From the NCBI RefSeq assembly GCF_009177065.1, contig NZ_WEZF01000021.1, positions 62,001-126,000 on the forward strand: a stretch of DNA of 64,000 bases. The letters run 5' to 3'. Below the pieces are notes generated by a model. That model was not told the DNA's origin. It made no database searches and worked only from the letters and a program-made list of their open reading frames with translations. The position numbers and the translations under genes are program-made. The stretch is from Tautonia marina. GTDB lineage: Bacteria > Planctomycetota > Planctomycetia > Isosphaerales > Isosphaeraceae. This document shows, piece by piece, positions 8,690-18,195 of this stretch (positions are counted from its first letter, which is position 1; each line of letters starts with the position of its first letter).

Positions 8690-9877
8690 ATGCGCATGAT
8701 TGAGGTAAGGAGACCAGGTCGCTTGCGAGGGGATCGCCTCGTCGTGACGACCCTGACGGTATGCGTGTTGCTGCTCGGGATATCGGGGTGCGCCTCCATG
8801 AGGCGATTGAACCTCAACCGGGACCTGCGGCCGTGTACCGACGGGTTTGCCCAGACGGCGGACGGATGGATGCTCGGCATCCGTCATTATCACCCGGAGC
8901 GACCAGACCCCAACAAGTTGCCGGTCGTGCTTTGTCATGGGCTGGGTCTGAACGGGACCTTCTGGACCATCACCGAGGGGCATTTACCCTCGAAACTGGT
9001 TGACCGCGGCTATGAGGTCTTCGTGGTCGACATGAGGGGATCGGGGGGAAGTTATCGGGACGGGACGCTCGGATGGGTCAACTCGGGATTGCGACAAACG
9101 TTCATTCCTGAGCTTGGCAACGACGAGTGGACCATGGACCACCAGGCCTTCTACGACGTTCCCGCCATTCTCGACTACGTGGAGCAGCAGACCGGGCGGT
9201 CTCAGGTGAACTGGATTGGGCATAGTCTGGGAGGAATGCTGATGTTCGCATTCCTCGAAAAATCGGGGCAGGCCGAGCGCATCGCGAATTTTGTGGCGAT
9301 GGGGAGCCCAGCCTGTGTTGCTCAATCCACCGAGGCCGAGCGCATGCTGCGCGCGAATCGGGGGCTCCGCGTCTTGATGATGGCCATCAGCACCGGGCGA
9401 ATCGCGCGACCGATGTCAATTGCCCGGCCTCCGGGACTCGACCAGATTGACCGATTTTATTACTCGGCCGACAACGTGGACCGAGAGACCGTGAACCGGT
9501 TCTATGGCTCGACACTCGAAGACCCGGGGCCGGGGGCATTGAAACAGCTTGACACCTATCTGGAGACGGGTCGGCTCAAGTCGGCGGACGGAACGATCGA
9601 CTACTTCGAAGGGCTGCCGGAGGTGAAGACGCCGACCCTGTTCATTGCTGGTGACGGGGACATTCTCGCCGATCTTCATTCGAAGTGGCGAACCTATCAG
9701 AGCCTCGGAAGTTCCGACAAGACCTTCCTGCGATTCGGACGGTCGGAGGGACATGTGGCCGACTATGGCCATTGCGACCTGGTCTGGAGCCGGCACGCAA
9801 CGAACGAGATCTTCCCGGAAATTCTCGACTGGCTCGAACCGCGACAGGCAAGGGCGCAGGCCAGTCCTCAGCACTGA
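8690..9877 (+). CDS. Alpha/beta hydrolase lipoprotein, lipase-like
   Basis: A 395-residue protein with a lipoprotein signal (LLLGISGCAS). The hydrolase fold resembles acid/gastric lipase-type enzymes: oxyanion region LCHGLGLNGTFW, nucleophile elbow GHSLGG, an acid candidate in IAGDGDILAD, and the catalytic His in ADYGHCDLVW near the C-terminus. The arrangement supports an active esterase or lipase anchored in the envelope. An alternative in-frame ATG lies six bases downstream of the chosen start. The next gene begins 23 bases after the stop, so they are probably cotranscribed. The substrate is unknown. Confidence 0.85.
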   Translation: MRMIEVRRPGRLRGDRLVVTTLTVCVLLLGISGCASMRRLNLNRDLRPCTDGFAQTADGWMLGIRHYHPERPDPNKLPVVLCHGLGLNGTFWTITEGHLPSKLVDRGYEVFVVDMRGSGGSYRDGTLGWVNSGLRQTFIPELGNDEWTMDHQAFYDVPAILDYVEQQTGRSQVNWIGHSLGGMLMFAFLEKSGQAERIANFVAMGSPACVAQSTEAERMLRANRGLRVLMMAISTGRIARPMSIARPPGLDQIDRFYYSADNVDRETVNRFYGSTLEDPGPGALKQLDTYLETGRLKSADGTIDYFEGLPEVKTPTLFIAGDGDILADLHSKWRTYQSLGSSDKTFLRFGRSEGHVADYGHCDLVWSRHATNEIFPEILDWLEPRQARAQASPQH

Positions 9878-9900
9878 GAGGCCCCCAAGGGAGGCGTTGC

Positions 9901-10713
9901 ATGTTTCTCGCCGCCGCTGTGCAGATGAATGCAACCGCCGATCCCGAGGCGAACGAGGCTCAGGTCGTTCCGCTGATCGAGCGAGCCGCCGGATATGGAG
10001 CCCGGTTCGTTGCGACGCCGGAGCATACCCGAATGCTGGCGACGATGCCGGAGATGGTCCGCGCGGCGGAACCGCTGGATGGGCCGACCTGTCAGCGATT
10101 CGGGGCGCTGGCCAGGAGACTGGGGATTGTGCTCCTGATCGGTTCGATCAACGAACAAGGGTCTGATCCGGACCGGTGTTCGAATACGAGTGTGCTGTTC
10201 GGTCCAGAGGGAACGATCCTCGCGGTCTATCGGAAGATCCATCTGTTTGATGTCGATCTTTCGGAATCGGTCCGATCTCGGGAGTCGGACCATGTCATGC
10301 CGGGCTCGGTCCCGGTGGTGGCTAGGACGCCGCTGGCAAGGGTCGGTCTGTCGATCTGCTATGATCTGCGGTTCGGAAACCTGTACCGGCGCCTCGTTGG
10401 CGAGGGAGCCGAGGTGCTTTGCGTGCCGTCGGCCTTTACGCTCACCACAGGGCGCGCGCACTGGGAGGTCTTGATCCGCGCTCGGGCGATCGAGTGCCAA
10501 AGCTTCGTGATCGCGCCGGCTCAGTGGGGACGACACGAGGACGACAGCCTTCGGGAAACGTTTGGTCATGCGATGATTGTTAATCCGTGGGGGCAGGTGA
10601 TCGCCACGGCAGCCGATGGGCCGGGGCTGGCGATTGCGGAGATTGACCTCGACCGGGTTTCGCAGATCCGGCGCGCGGTTCCGGTGGCCAATCATTTTCG
10701 TCCGAATCTCTGA
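9901..10713 (+). CDS. Nitrilase-family carbon-nitrogen hydrolase (omega-amidase/Nit-like)
   Basis: A 270-residue cytoplasmic amidase of the carbon-nitrogen hydrolase superfamily. The Glu-Lys-Cys catalytic triad is visible as Glu in TPEHTR, Lys in YRKIHLFDVD and Cys in LSICYDLRFGNLYRRL. Length and motifs fit Nit1/Nit2-type enzymes, which act on deaminated glutathione or omega-amides; which of these applies is uncertain. The start at 9901 has GGGAGG a few bases upstream and gives the family N-terminus (MFLAAAVQMNATAD). Longer in-frame extensions would run into the lipase gene. Confidence 0.9.
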   Translation: MFLAAAVQMNATADPEANEAQVVPLIERAAGYGARFVATPEHTRMLATMPEMVRAAEPLDGPTCQRFGALARRLGIVLLIGSINEQGSDPDRCSNTSVLFGPEGTILAVYRKIHLFDVDLSESVRSRESDHVMPGSVPVVARTPLARVGLSICYDLRFGNLYRRLVGEGAEVLCVPSAFTLTTGRAHWEVLIRARAIECQSFVIAPAQWGRHEDDSLRETFGHAMIVNPWGQVIATAADGPGLAIAEIDLDRVSQIRRAVPVANHFRPNL

Positions 10714-10931
10714 TCCGTCCCGATCGTGGTGATCGGATCGGTTGTGAGAGGGATTCGCGTTTGACGGTCGGCTTGTGTGGAACGAGTCGTCGAGGATTGA
10801 ACGCGCACGGGGATCACGGTCGAAGGGTAGTCTGGACGATCGTGCTCGACAACGATCGACCGACGGTCCTGGAGGCGGGGGGATCATCGTGGGGGTGATT
10901 GCCCGGTCGCCGATCGCTCGGGGGCGATCCG

Positions 10932-11444
10932 ATGCGGCTGTTCGCGCGAGCACTTTTCATCGGCGCATACATAAGTGGTCTGATTTATGCAACCTTGATT
11001 CTGAGTCCGCAAGCCGATCCCACACCGAATCTTGAACCGCTGCGAACGATTTCCGCGTGCTGGTCGATGGGAGGTGAAACCCTGGTGGTGAACCTGCTGG
11101 GGAATCTCGCCCTGACGGCACCTCTGGGAATCATCGGTCCGTGGTTCTGCGACCAGGCGAGGTGCGGGATTGGATTGAGGGTGCTGCTCTGTGGATTCGC
11201 AGTGAGCATCGCCATTGAAGCGACCCAGTACGCCTGCGATCATCGCATGGCGGATGTAGATGATGTGCTGCTCAACACGATCGGGGCGGGGATGGGATAT
11301 GGAGCCATCCGGGGCTTCGAAACCGTACGTCGGCTCGGTACCGTAGGGCTTTGGTCCCTGATGATGGAGACGACGGAGCGAGACGGAATGTCTGATCGTG
11401 CGTCGACGATCGGCAAGACGATCGTGATTGATCACCCCGATTGA
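10932..11444 (+). CDS. VanZ-like membrane protein
   Basis: A 170-residue protein with about four hydrophobic segments. The VanZ-family features are the N-terminal helix (LFARALFIGAYISGLIYATL), the stretch VVNLLGNLALTAPLGI and the conserved AIEATQY...ADVDDVLLNTIGAGMGY. VanZ-like proteins are poorly understood; the name comes from a teicoplanin resistance accessory protein, and resistance is not implied here. The ATG at 10932 was preferred to an upstream TTG. The stop lies inside a strong inverted repeat shared with the convergent DUF1080 gene. Confidence 0.8.
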   Translation: MRLFARALFIGAYISGLIYATLILSPQADPTPNLEPLRTISACWSMGGETLVVNLLGNLALTAPLGIIGPWFCDQARCGIGLRVLLCGFAVSIAIEATQYACDHRMADVDDVLLNTIGAGMGYGAIRGFETVRRLGTVGLWSLMMETTERDGMSDRASTIGKTIVIDHPD

Positions 11445-11458
11445 CGAGGTGATCAATC
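11426..11458. terminator. Bidirectional terminator-like hairpin between convergent genes
   Basis: GATTGATCACC (11426-11436) pairs perfectly with GGTGATCAATC (11448-11458), an 11-bp stem spanning the VanZ-like stop codon and lying just beyond the DUF1080 gene. No long T-run follows. Confidence 0.55.
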
Positions 11459-11477
11459 CGGGAGAATTCGTTGCTCA

Positions 11478-12266
11478 TCAGTCGATCGGCAGAATCTCGA
11501 CCCGCCGGAACTGCGTCGGATGGCTCTCGGCCTGCAGGGCGATGTGCCCACCGGTGAGGATAAGATTGTCTCCTTGAATGAGGCGCTGGGCATCCGGATC
11601 GCCAGGGTCGAGCTGGGGCTTTTCGTATTGCAGCACCACCTCGCCATCAACGATGTGGCGAATGACCTCACCGCCTCGGACCTCGATTTCCACCGTGACC
11701 CACTGGTCGCCGCGATAGGTCTTTGAGGAGGAGTTGGTGCAGTGTCGGGTGAGGAGTTCCCCGTCCATGACCACGTGTGTGCCGGGGGTGCAGAGGTTGG
11801 CCGTAGGACGTTCCCCTTCCTCGCCGCCGCCAAGCAGTTGAACCTCGATCGAGACCGGGAAGTTCTGATCCCGGGTCATGCTCTCAGCGGCCTGAGCGTG
11901 GAGCATCAGACCGTTATTTCGAATGGCCCAGCTCGGCCCACCGGGGCACTGATCGCCGATGAAGCGGTACTCGGCGCGGAGGCGATAGTTCGAGAAGGAT
12001 CGATCGGAAATGAGATGACCGAATCGGTTGTCGAAATCGTCATAGTCATCATAGGAAACGGTGAGCAATCCATCGACCACCTGAAAGGTGTTCTTGAAGT
12101 TCTCTCCGGCCTCGGCACGTGCAAACTTGGGAATCCAACCTTCAAGGTCGGTGCCGTTGAACAGCGGGATCCACGTCTCCTCGGAGGTGGGTTCGCTGGC
12201 GATGGCGAGGGACGAGCAGGTGCCCACGAGGGCAAGGGACAACAGGGACGATGCAATGCGCGTCAT
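11478..12266 (-). CDS. DUF1080 (3-keto-disaccharide hydrolase-like) secreted protein
   Basis: A 262-residue protein with a Sec signal peptide (MTRIASSLLSLALVGTCS..AIA) followed by one DUF1080 domain, a jelly-roll related to laminarinase-like folds. Typical family elements are WIPLFNGTDLEGW at the start, NNGLMLH in the middle and a C-terminal beta-strand region (GHIALQAESHPTQFRRVEI). Some family members hydrolyse 3-keto-glycosides. It starts 14 bases after the stop of the permease-binding-protein fusion and so is the last gene of the rhamnose operon, suggesting a role in releasing rhamnose or a related sugar (inference). Confidence 0.88.
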   Translation of the reverse strand: MTRIASSLLSLALVGTCSSLAIASEPTSEETWIPLFNGTDLEGWIPKFARAEAGENFKNTFQVVDGLLTVSYDDYDDFDNRFGHLISDRSFSNYRLRAEYRFIGDQCPGGPSWAIRNNGLMLHAQAAESMTRDQNFPVSIEVQLLGGGEEGERPTANLCTPGTHVVMDGELLTRHCTNSSSKTYRGDQWVTVEIEVRGGEVIRHIVDGEVVLQYEKPQLDPGDPDAQRLIQGDNLILTGGHIALQAESHPTQFRRVEILPID

Positions 12267-12280
12267 GATGGGCCTCGGGG

Positions 12281-14377
12281 TCAGAAGTCAAAATTATCAA
12301 TGTTGTCCGTCGTGAAGATAAATGGTTCACCGAGGAGAATGTTGTCTCCCCGGAGATTGACCGTACCGAGCCGGCCGGCCTCGAACTGTTCATCGCCGGG
12401 CTTCAGGGTTCCTTCCTCAAGCGCCTTGGCGGCTTGAACCGTGAGATAGCCGAGGTCCATCGAGTTCCAGAGGATCACGGCCTCGGTAATCCCTTCGTGA
12501 ACATAGCGGCGGTTGTCGTTGGGAAGGCCAAGGCCGATCACCTTCACATCGTCTCGACCGGACTGCTTGACGGCCTCGGCCGCGCCGGGGACAGCGGGGG
12601 TGCAGATGGCCATGATGAGTTCGACATCGGGGTAGGCGTTCATGATGTTGTTCGCCTCGTCGTAGGCCTTTTGCTGCAGGTCGTCGCAAGGGCGAAGCAC
12701 GGCCATTTCGATGTCGGGGTATTCCTCGGCACGCCGCAGCTCGATCTGTTCTTGCCAGGAAATCATGTTCGCGGCGGTGAGTGAGGCCGTGATGATGGCG
12801 AACTTGCCGGACCCGCCCATGATTTCAGCGGCGGTGTCCATGAGGGCGCGGCCGATTCCTTCAGGGGTGGCCTGGTTGACGAAGAAGGTGCGAGCATCGG
12901 TCGCGGCGTCGGCATCCCAGGTGATGACCTTGATGCCGCGATCCTGGGCCTTCTTGAGAACCGAGGCAATGCCGTCGCGATTTTCGACGGCCACGGCGAT
13001 CACGTCGACCCCTCGGGTGATCCAGGTGTCGATGATTTGATTCTGGCGAGCGGGATCAGGGTCGGTGGGTCCGTCCCAGATGAGGTTCACGCCGAGTTCC
13101 TTGGCAGCCTCCTCGGCCCCCTGGCGGCAGGCGATGAAATAGGCGTTCCCTTTGCTCTTGGGCATCATCGCCACGGTGATTGGTTGATCGTCGGAACGGG
13201 TGGCCTGGCTATCCGCGTTCGAAACGGCATCTCCCCCACCCATCAGGCGATCGGTGAGAGTTCGAACCACATAAACGTTACTGGCCGCAATGATGACCCC
13301 GGCAATCAGGATCACGCCGCAGATAACGGCCACCTGTGAGTTTTTCACGGTCCACTCCCCTTCGGAATCGACTCCTGGTTGATCGTTCAATGGTGGCGAG
13401 CGCGTGGGTCGGCGATCGAGACCGATGGCGGCCAGCAGCAGGACACCGGTCAAGACTCCCGAGAGTTCGCCAGGCTGATCCGCCAGCCTCATCCCATTTT
13501 GCAAGACGGCGATGGCAAACAGGCCGAGCAAGGTGCCCAGCACGCTGCCCCGGCCGCCGAAAATCGAAGTGCCGCCGAGCACGACCGCCGTGATCGCCAG
13601 CAGTTCATAGCCCAGGCCCGCGTCGGCCTTGGCCTGGCCAAGGTGAGCCACATAGATGATGGCCGCAAGGCCGGAGGCGGCCCCCGAAAGCACATAGACA
13701 CTCCAGACGAGTCGATCGACCCGGACCCCGGCATGACGCGCACCTTCGGGAGAATAGCCGATGGCGACCAGCCCTCGACCGACCGTGCTGCGATGCAGGA
13801 AAATCCAGAATCCGATGGCCACGGCGAGGAAGATCGGGACCTGGGTCGGGATGCGTCCGAACACATACCCCTGTCCCAGGAACAGGAACGATTCCGGGAA
13901 CTGAGTGAAATTGTCGACCCCACCGGTCATCCCTTCGGCCAGCCCCCGAAACAGGGAGAAGGTGCCGAGCGTGACGATGAGTGGAGGGATTCGGAGGCGA
14001 GTGATCAAGAGTCCGTTCAAGGAACCGGCCAGGGCGGCCAGCACCAACGTCAGGGCCGCGGCGAGGGGGATCGGCAGGCCGGCGTCACGCCAGAGTTTCC
14101 CAAAGATGACGGCGGAGAGACCCATCAAGGAGCCGACGGAGAGGTCGATCCCGCCGCTGACGATCACCGGCGTAAGGGCGACCGCAAGTAGGCCGATCTC
14201 GACGCTGAGACGGAGAACCTCGAACCCGTTGGCAACGGTGAAGAAGTTGGTGCCGATCAATCCGAAGATGATCACTTCAACCGACAACAAGACGATCAGA
14301 GCAATCTGGGCGGGTTCGAGGCTGTTCGGATGGGCAAGCCGAACACCGCCGATGGTGGATTCGGTGGTCATGGCCAT
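12281..14377 (-). CDS. Sugar (rhamnose-type) ABC transporter, permease fused to substrate-binding protein
   Basis: About 698 residues. The N-terminal 330 residues are a ribose/autoinducer-2-type permease (GGIDLSVGSLMGLSAV is the family loop, with about nine or ten helices). A further hydrophobic helix (AVICGVILIAGVIIAASNVYVV) follows, then a complete periplasmic binding protein of the LsrB/RhaS class (ITVAMMPKSKGNAYF, later VKVIGLGLPNDNRRYV). The extra helix would deliver the binding domain to the periplasm while keeping it tethered. The start at 14377 lies one base after the stop of the upstream permease; a longer start at 14413 would overlap that gene. The adjacent rhaA makes L-rhamnose the probable substrate. 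Confidence 0.92.
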   Translation of the reverse strand: MAMTTESTIGGVRLAHPNSLEPAQIALIVLLSVEVIIFGLIGTNFFTVANGFEVLRLSVEIGLLAVALTPVIVSGGIDLSVGSLMGLSAVIFGKLWRDAGLPIPLAAALTLVLAALAGSLNGLLITRLRIPPLIVTLGTFSLFRGLAEGMTGGVDNFTQFPESFLFLGQGYVFGRIPTQVPIFLAVAIGFWIFLHRSTVGRGLVAIGYSPEGARHAGVRVDRLVWSVYVLSGAASGLAAIIYVAHLGQAKADAGLGYELLAITAVVLGGTSIFGGRGSVLGTLLGLFAIAVLQNGMRLADQPGELSGVLTGVLLLAAIGLDRRPTRSPPLNDQPGVDSEGEWTVKNSQVAVICGVILIAGVIIAASNVYVVRTLTDRLMGGGDAVSNADSQATRSDDQPITVAMMPKSKGNAYFIACRQGAEEAAKELGVNLIWDGPTDPDPARQNQIIDTWITRGVDVIAVAVENRDGIASVLKKAQDRGIKVITWDADAATDARTFFVNQATPEGIGRALMDTAAEIMGGSGKFAIITASLTAANMISWQEQIELRRAEEYPDIEMAVLRPCDDLQQKAYDEANNIMNAYPDVELIMAICTPAVPGAAEAVKQSGRDDVKVIGLGLPNDNRRYVHEGITEAVILWNSMDLGYLTVQAAKALEEGTLKPGDEQFEAGRLGTVNLRGDNILLGEPFIFTTDNIDNFDF

Positions 14378-14378
14378 G

Positions 14379-15314
14379 TCAGCGTCCTCCCCGGTCGAGG
14401 GCATCGGTAGCAACGGCCAGGAGGATGATCATGCCTTGAATCGCCTTTTCCCATTGCGGTTCGATCCGAAGGAAGACGAGGGCGGGGCCGATAATCCCGA
14501 GCAAGGCCACACCGATCAAGGCGCCGAGCGGCATTCCGCGGCCTCCCGAGATGGCGACCCCACCAACGACGACCGCGGCAATGACGCGGAGTTCCAGGCC
14601 CATGCCGGCATTGGGATCAACATCCACGAATCGGACCGCGCTCAGCAAGGCTGCCAGTCCGGTGAGGGCTCCCATGACCATGAAGACGCTGAAGACGACC
14701 CAGGTGGGCCGGACCCCGGCAAGGCGGGCCGCCTCGGGATCGGAACCGGTCGCGTAGACCGCCCGACCCGCCGCAAGATTGCGTAAGGCCCAGGCGAAGG
14801 CGAGGAAGACGACCAGCGCCGCGCCGAGGATGATCCACTGGCCGGCGGTCTGACCAGCGCCGAACCATTGGAACTCGGAGGGCAAATTGCGGACGAACTG
14901 CCCCTGACGGCCGTAGCGCAGGGCCTCGCGACCAATCACCATGGTGGCCAGCGTGACGACGATCGAGGGCAGACCGGCCCGGGCAATCAGCCAGCCGTTG
15001 ACCGCGCCGAACGAGGCCCCAACCAAAAGCGTGCCGAGCAGAACCACGGGAATCGGCAGGCCCGCCTGGGCCATCAATCCCGCGGCAACGCCACACAAGC
15101 CGAATTGAGAACCAATGGAAATGTCAATCTGGCGGCAGAGGATGACCATGGTCATGCCGATGGCAGCCACGACGACAGGGGCATTGCTGACGGCGGTGGC
15201 CATCAGTTGTTCCGGTCGAAAGAACCGCGGAGCGGCCACGGCGAGCAGCACAAGCACTCCAACAAAGGCCACGAAGACCGAAAGTTCTCTCCGATAGCGT
15301 CCGAGCCTCCTCAT
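14379..15314 (-). CDS. Sugar (rhamnose-type) ABC transporter permease
   Basis: A 311-residue integral membrane protein of the ribose/AI-2/rhamnose permease family, with about nine or ten helices and the loop CRQIDISIGSQFGLCGVAAG. Late motifs NAGMGLELRVIAAVVVGG and GGRGMPLGALIGV are typical of RbsC/RhaP/RhaQ. Its ATG overlaps the ATPase stop (ATGA at 15311-15314), and it ends one base before the fused permease begins. With that partner it would form the heterodimeric membrane channel. Confidence 0.92.
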   Translation of the reverse strand: MRRLGRYRRELSVFVAFVGVLVLLAVAAPRFFRPEQLMATAVSNAPVVVAAIGMTMVILCRQIDISIGSQFGLCGVAAGLMAQAGLPIPVVLLGTLLVGASFGAVNGWLIARAGLPSIVVTLATMVIGREALRYGRQGQFVRNLPSEFQWFGAGQTAGQWIILGAALVVFLAFAWALRNLAAGRAVYATGSDPEAARLAGVRPTWVVFSVFMVMGALTGLAALLSAVRFVDVDPNAGMGLELRVIAAVVVGGVAISGGRGMPLGALIGVALLGIIGPALVFLRIEPQWEKAIQGMIILLAVATDALDRGGR

Positions 15315-16828
15315 TGTGGGGCGGCCTCCCCGGCAGGATGACCGAGCGCGAGGTGGAGGATCTCCTCCTGGGTGGCGTCGGCGCGGTCGAGGGTTCCCAC
15401 GATGGTCCCTCCGTGCATCACGGCGATGCGGTCGCTCATGCCGAGAATCTCAGGAAGTTCTGAAGAAATCATGAGAATGGCAAGTCCTGACTGAGCCAGT
15501 TCTCCCATCAAGCGGTGGATTTCCGCCTTGGCCCCCACGTCGATTCCCTGGGTCGGCTCGTCAAGAATGAGCACGCGGGGCTTGCACGAGAGCCACCGCG
15601 CGAGGGCGACCTTTTGCTGGTTGCCGCCTGAGAGATGGCCGACGGGAGTGGAAATTGACGGGGCCTTGACGCCCATCCGGCGCGTCATGGTGGAGGCGAG
15701 TTCCCGTTCCAGGGTGCGGTCGATCAGGCCGCCCTTCGCAATGGTGCGGAGGGTGGCCAGCGTGGTGTTCGCAGCAATGGTCATCGGCGGGATCACGCCG
15801 TGGTGGCGGCGATCTTCAGGAACATAAGCAATCCCCAATGCCACGGCTTCATCGGGAGCGTTGATGGGTTCAGGCCGACCGAGGAGGCGGATCGTCCCCC
15901 GATCGGCCGGGGTCAGGCCGAAGAGGACGCGAGCCAGTTCGGTTCGACCCGCTCCCACGAGTCCGGCGATACCGAGAATCTCACCCGATCGGACGAGAAG
16001 ATTGACCCCGTGGACACCCGACGCCTGGCAGCCGAGCCCCTCGGCCGACAGCACAACCTCGCCCAGGGGGACATCGACCTTGGGAAAGACGGCGGCGAGC
16101 TCTCGGCCGACCATCATGCGAATCAAGGCGGCCCGATCGACCTCGGTCATCGGTTTTGTGTCGACGAGGTGCCCGTCGCGCAGGGCCGTCACTCGATCGG
16201 CAACGAGCGGAAGTTCTTCCAGACGGTGAGAGATGTAGATAATTCCGACCCCTTGCGCCTTCAGTTCCTGGACGACGCGGAACAGGTGCTCGACTTCCTG
16301 GTCGCCGAGGGAGGCCGTCGGCTCGTCCATGATGAGAATGCGGGCCTCAGCGCCGAGGGCTCGGGCGATCTCGACGAGTTGCTGTTCCGGCATGGTCAGG
16401 CGGCGGACCTCGACCTCGGGGTCGATCGCCGCGCCGATGCGATCAAGCAGCAAACGGGCCCTGCGGTGGCGCTCCGCCCATCGGATGCGACGCCAGGGGC
16501 CGCCGGGTTCGAGACCGATGGCGATGTTCTCGGCCACGGTCAGGTCGGGAAACAGCGCGGGTTGCTGGTAAATGGCGGCAATGCCCAAGGAGCGGGAGCG
16601 GACGGGGTCGTTCTCGGTGATGATCCGACCGTTGACCTCGATGGTCCCCTCGTCCGGATCGTGAGCGCCGGTGATGACCTTGATCAGGGTGGACTTGCCC
16701 GCGCCGTTCTCACCGACCAGCGCGTGAACTTCACCGGCCCGCAGGTCGAACGACACGCGATCAAGCGCCTGCACTCCTGCGAACGATTTGCTGATGCCGC
16801 TGAGACGGAGCACAGTCTGCACGGTCAC
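15311..16828 (-). CDS. Sugar ABC transporter ATP-binding protein (RhaT/RbsA-like, two ATPase domains)
   Basis: A 505-residue cytoplasmic ATPase with two tandem nucleotide-binding domains, the normal layout for RbsA/LsrA/rhamnose transporters. Domain 1 has Walker [10 protein letters not shown] (near residue 40) and Walker [13 protein letters not shown]. Its signature loop reads [15 protein letters not shown] rather than LSGGQ, which is normal for the first domain in this family. Domain 2 has a degenerate Walker A region ([10 protein letters not shown]), signature [15 protein letters not shown] and Walker [16 protein letters not shown]. It is coupled by ATGA overlaps to rhaA upstream and the permease downstream. 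Confidence 0.93.
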   Translation of the reverse strand: MTVQTVLRLSGISKSFAGVQALDRVSFDLRAGEVHALVGENGAGKSTLIKVITGAHDPDEGTIEVNGRIITENDPVRSRSLGIAAIYQQPALFPDLTVAENIAIGLEPGGPWRRIRWAERHRRARLLLDRIGAAIDPEVEVRRLTMPEQQLVEIARALGAEARILIMDEPTASLGDQEVEHLFRVVQELKAQGVGIIYISHRLEELPLVADRVTALRDGHLVDTKPMTEVDRAALIRMMVGRELAAVFPKVDVPLGEVVLSAEGLGCQASGVHGVNLLVRSGEILGIAGLVGAGRTELARVLFGLTPADRGTIRLLGRPEPINAPDEAVALGIAYVPEDRRHHGVIPPMTIAANTTLATLRTIAKGGLIDRTLERELASTMTRRMGVKAPSISTPVGHLSGGNQQKVALARWLSCKPRVLILDEPTQGIDVGAKAEIHRLMGELAQSGLAILMISSELPEILGMSDRIAVMHGGTIVGTLDRADATQEEILHLALGHPAGEAAPQ

Positions 16829-18099
16829 GCCCTCGCACCGGACCGATGAACAAGCACGTCGCGTTCGTAGGATCGAATCGTGTCCATCCAGTCGAGCCCG
16901 ACGGGTACGCCTTGACGGAGACAGTAGGCATCCCAGACGGCCCCCGAGGGGAGCAGCTTGGCCTCCTCCAGCAGGGCCAGCCGGCCGGTCAGGTCGCCGG
17001 AGGCCTCCATCGATCGAAGAAGCTCGATTGGTTCGAGCAAGGCACGCAGCAGGGCTTTCAAGAGGTTGCGGGTGCCGATCACCCAGGCAGCGACGCGATT
17101 GATACTGGCGTCGAAGAAGTCGAGGCCGAGGTGGACGCGGTGCAGAGAGTCGCCCCGGACAAGCTCCTGGGCAATGGCGTCGAGTTCATCGGAAAGCGTC
17201 ACGACATGATCACTGTCCCATCGAACCCCTCGGCTGACGTGAAGCAAGGCCTCGTCGAGGAACCCGAGGACGGCGGAAATCTTGTCGGACAGGACCTCGG
17301 TCGGGTGGTAGTGCCCGGCGTCGAGACAGAGCAAAATCCCTCGGCTCACCGCGTAGGCCAGGTAGAACTCGTGCGAGCCGACGGTGTAGGCCTCGGCCCC
17401 GATACCGAACAGTTTGCCCTCGACGGCGTCTCGATTGAAGGTCGGCGCGATGTGGTCGGCAAAGACCGCATCGAGCGATTCGAGCAGGCGTTCGCGGGGG
17501 CCTTTCCGATCCACCGGAGTGTCTTTCGAGCCGTCGGGAATCCAGACGTTAGTGATGCACGCCGAGCCGGTCGCCCGGCCAAACGCGGCACCGATGTGGC
17601 GGCATGCGATGCCGTGGTCGATCCAGAACCGGCGGATCGTGGCGTCAGGGTGGGAGAGGGTCAGACCGTCGGCGGCGAGCGGGTGGGCGAAGAAGGTGGG
17701 GTTGAAGTCGAGGCCGATCTGCCGGTCGCGGGCCCAGTCGATCCACCGGGCGAAGTGGTCGGGAGTCAGGGCGTCGCGATCGACGGGGGGTCCGGAGTGT
17801 TCGGCGTAACTGGCGTGGAGGTTCAGGCGGTGCGAGCCGGGGATCAGGCGAAGGGCCAGATCGAGGTCGGCCCGCAGTTCGTCGGCGGTCCGGGCTCGGC
17901 CGGGATAGCGGCCGGTGACGGCGAGACCGCCGCCCAGCTCGCCGGCGGTCCCTTCGAAGCCGGCAACGTCGTCTCCCTGCCAGCAGTGGAGCGAAACGGA
18001 GAGGCGGCCGAGAACATCGAGTGCCCGATCCACATCGACGCCAAACTCGGCGTAGCGCTCACGGGCGATCGAGAACGCGTCGTCAATCTTCCGGTCCAT
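16825..18099 (-). CDS. rhaA: L-rhamnose isomerase
   Basis: A 424-residue cytoplasmic enzyme that converts L-rhamnose to L-rhamnulose; the length matches the family (about 420). Metal- and substrate-site motifs are strongly conserved: [34 protein letters not shown] and [21 protein letters not shown]. It is the first gene of an operon whose junctions are ATGA overlaps (16825-16828), followed by the ABC transporter and DUF1080. Rhamnulokinase and rhamnulose-1-phosphate aldolase are not in the window, so the later steps must be encoded elsewhere. No adjacent regulator is seen. Confidence 0.96.
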   Translation of the reverse strand: MDRKIDDAFSIARERYAEFGVDVDRALDVLGRLSVSLHCWQGDDVAGFEGTAGELGGGLAVTGRYPGRARTADELRADLDLALRLIPGSHRLNLHASYAEHSGPPVDRDALTPDHFARWIDWARDRQIGLDFNPTFFAHPLAADGLTLSHPDATIRRFWIDHGIACRHIGAAFGRATGSACITNVWIPDGSKDTPVDRKGPRERLLESLDAVFADHIAPTFNRDAVEGKLFGIGAEAYTVGSHEFYLAYAVSRGILLCLDAGHYHPTEVLSDKISAVLGFLDEALLHVSRGVRWDSDHVVTLSDELDAIAQELVRGDSLHRVHLGLDFFDASINRVAAWVIGTRNLLKALLRALLEPIELLRSMEASGDLTGRLALLEEAKLLPSGAVWDAYCLRQGVPVGLDWMDTIRSYERDVLVHRSGARA

Positions 18100-18195
18100 C
18101 GGCCCGACCCCTTCGCACGAACGACTCTCAGAGAAGAGCCTCAGTTTAAGGGGATCGGGCCTCCGATGCGAGCAGTCAGGCCGGCCGGTTGCGAA

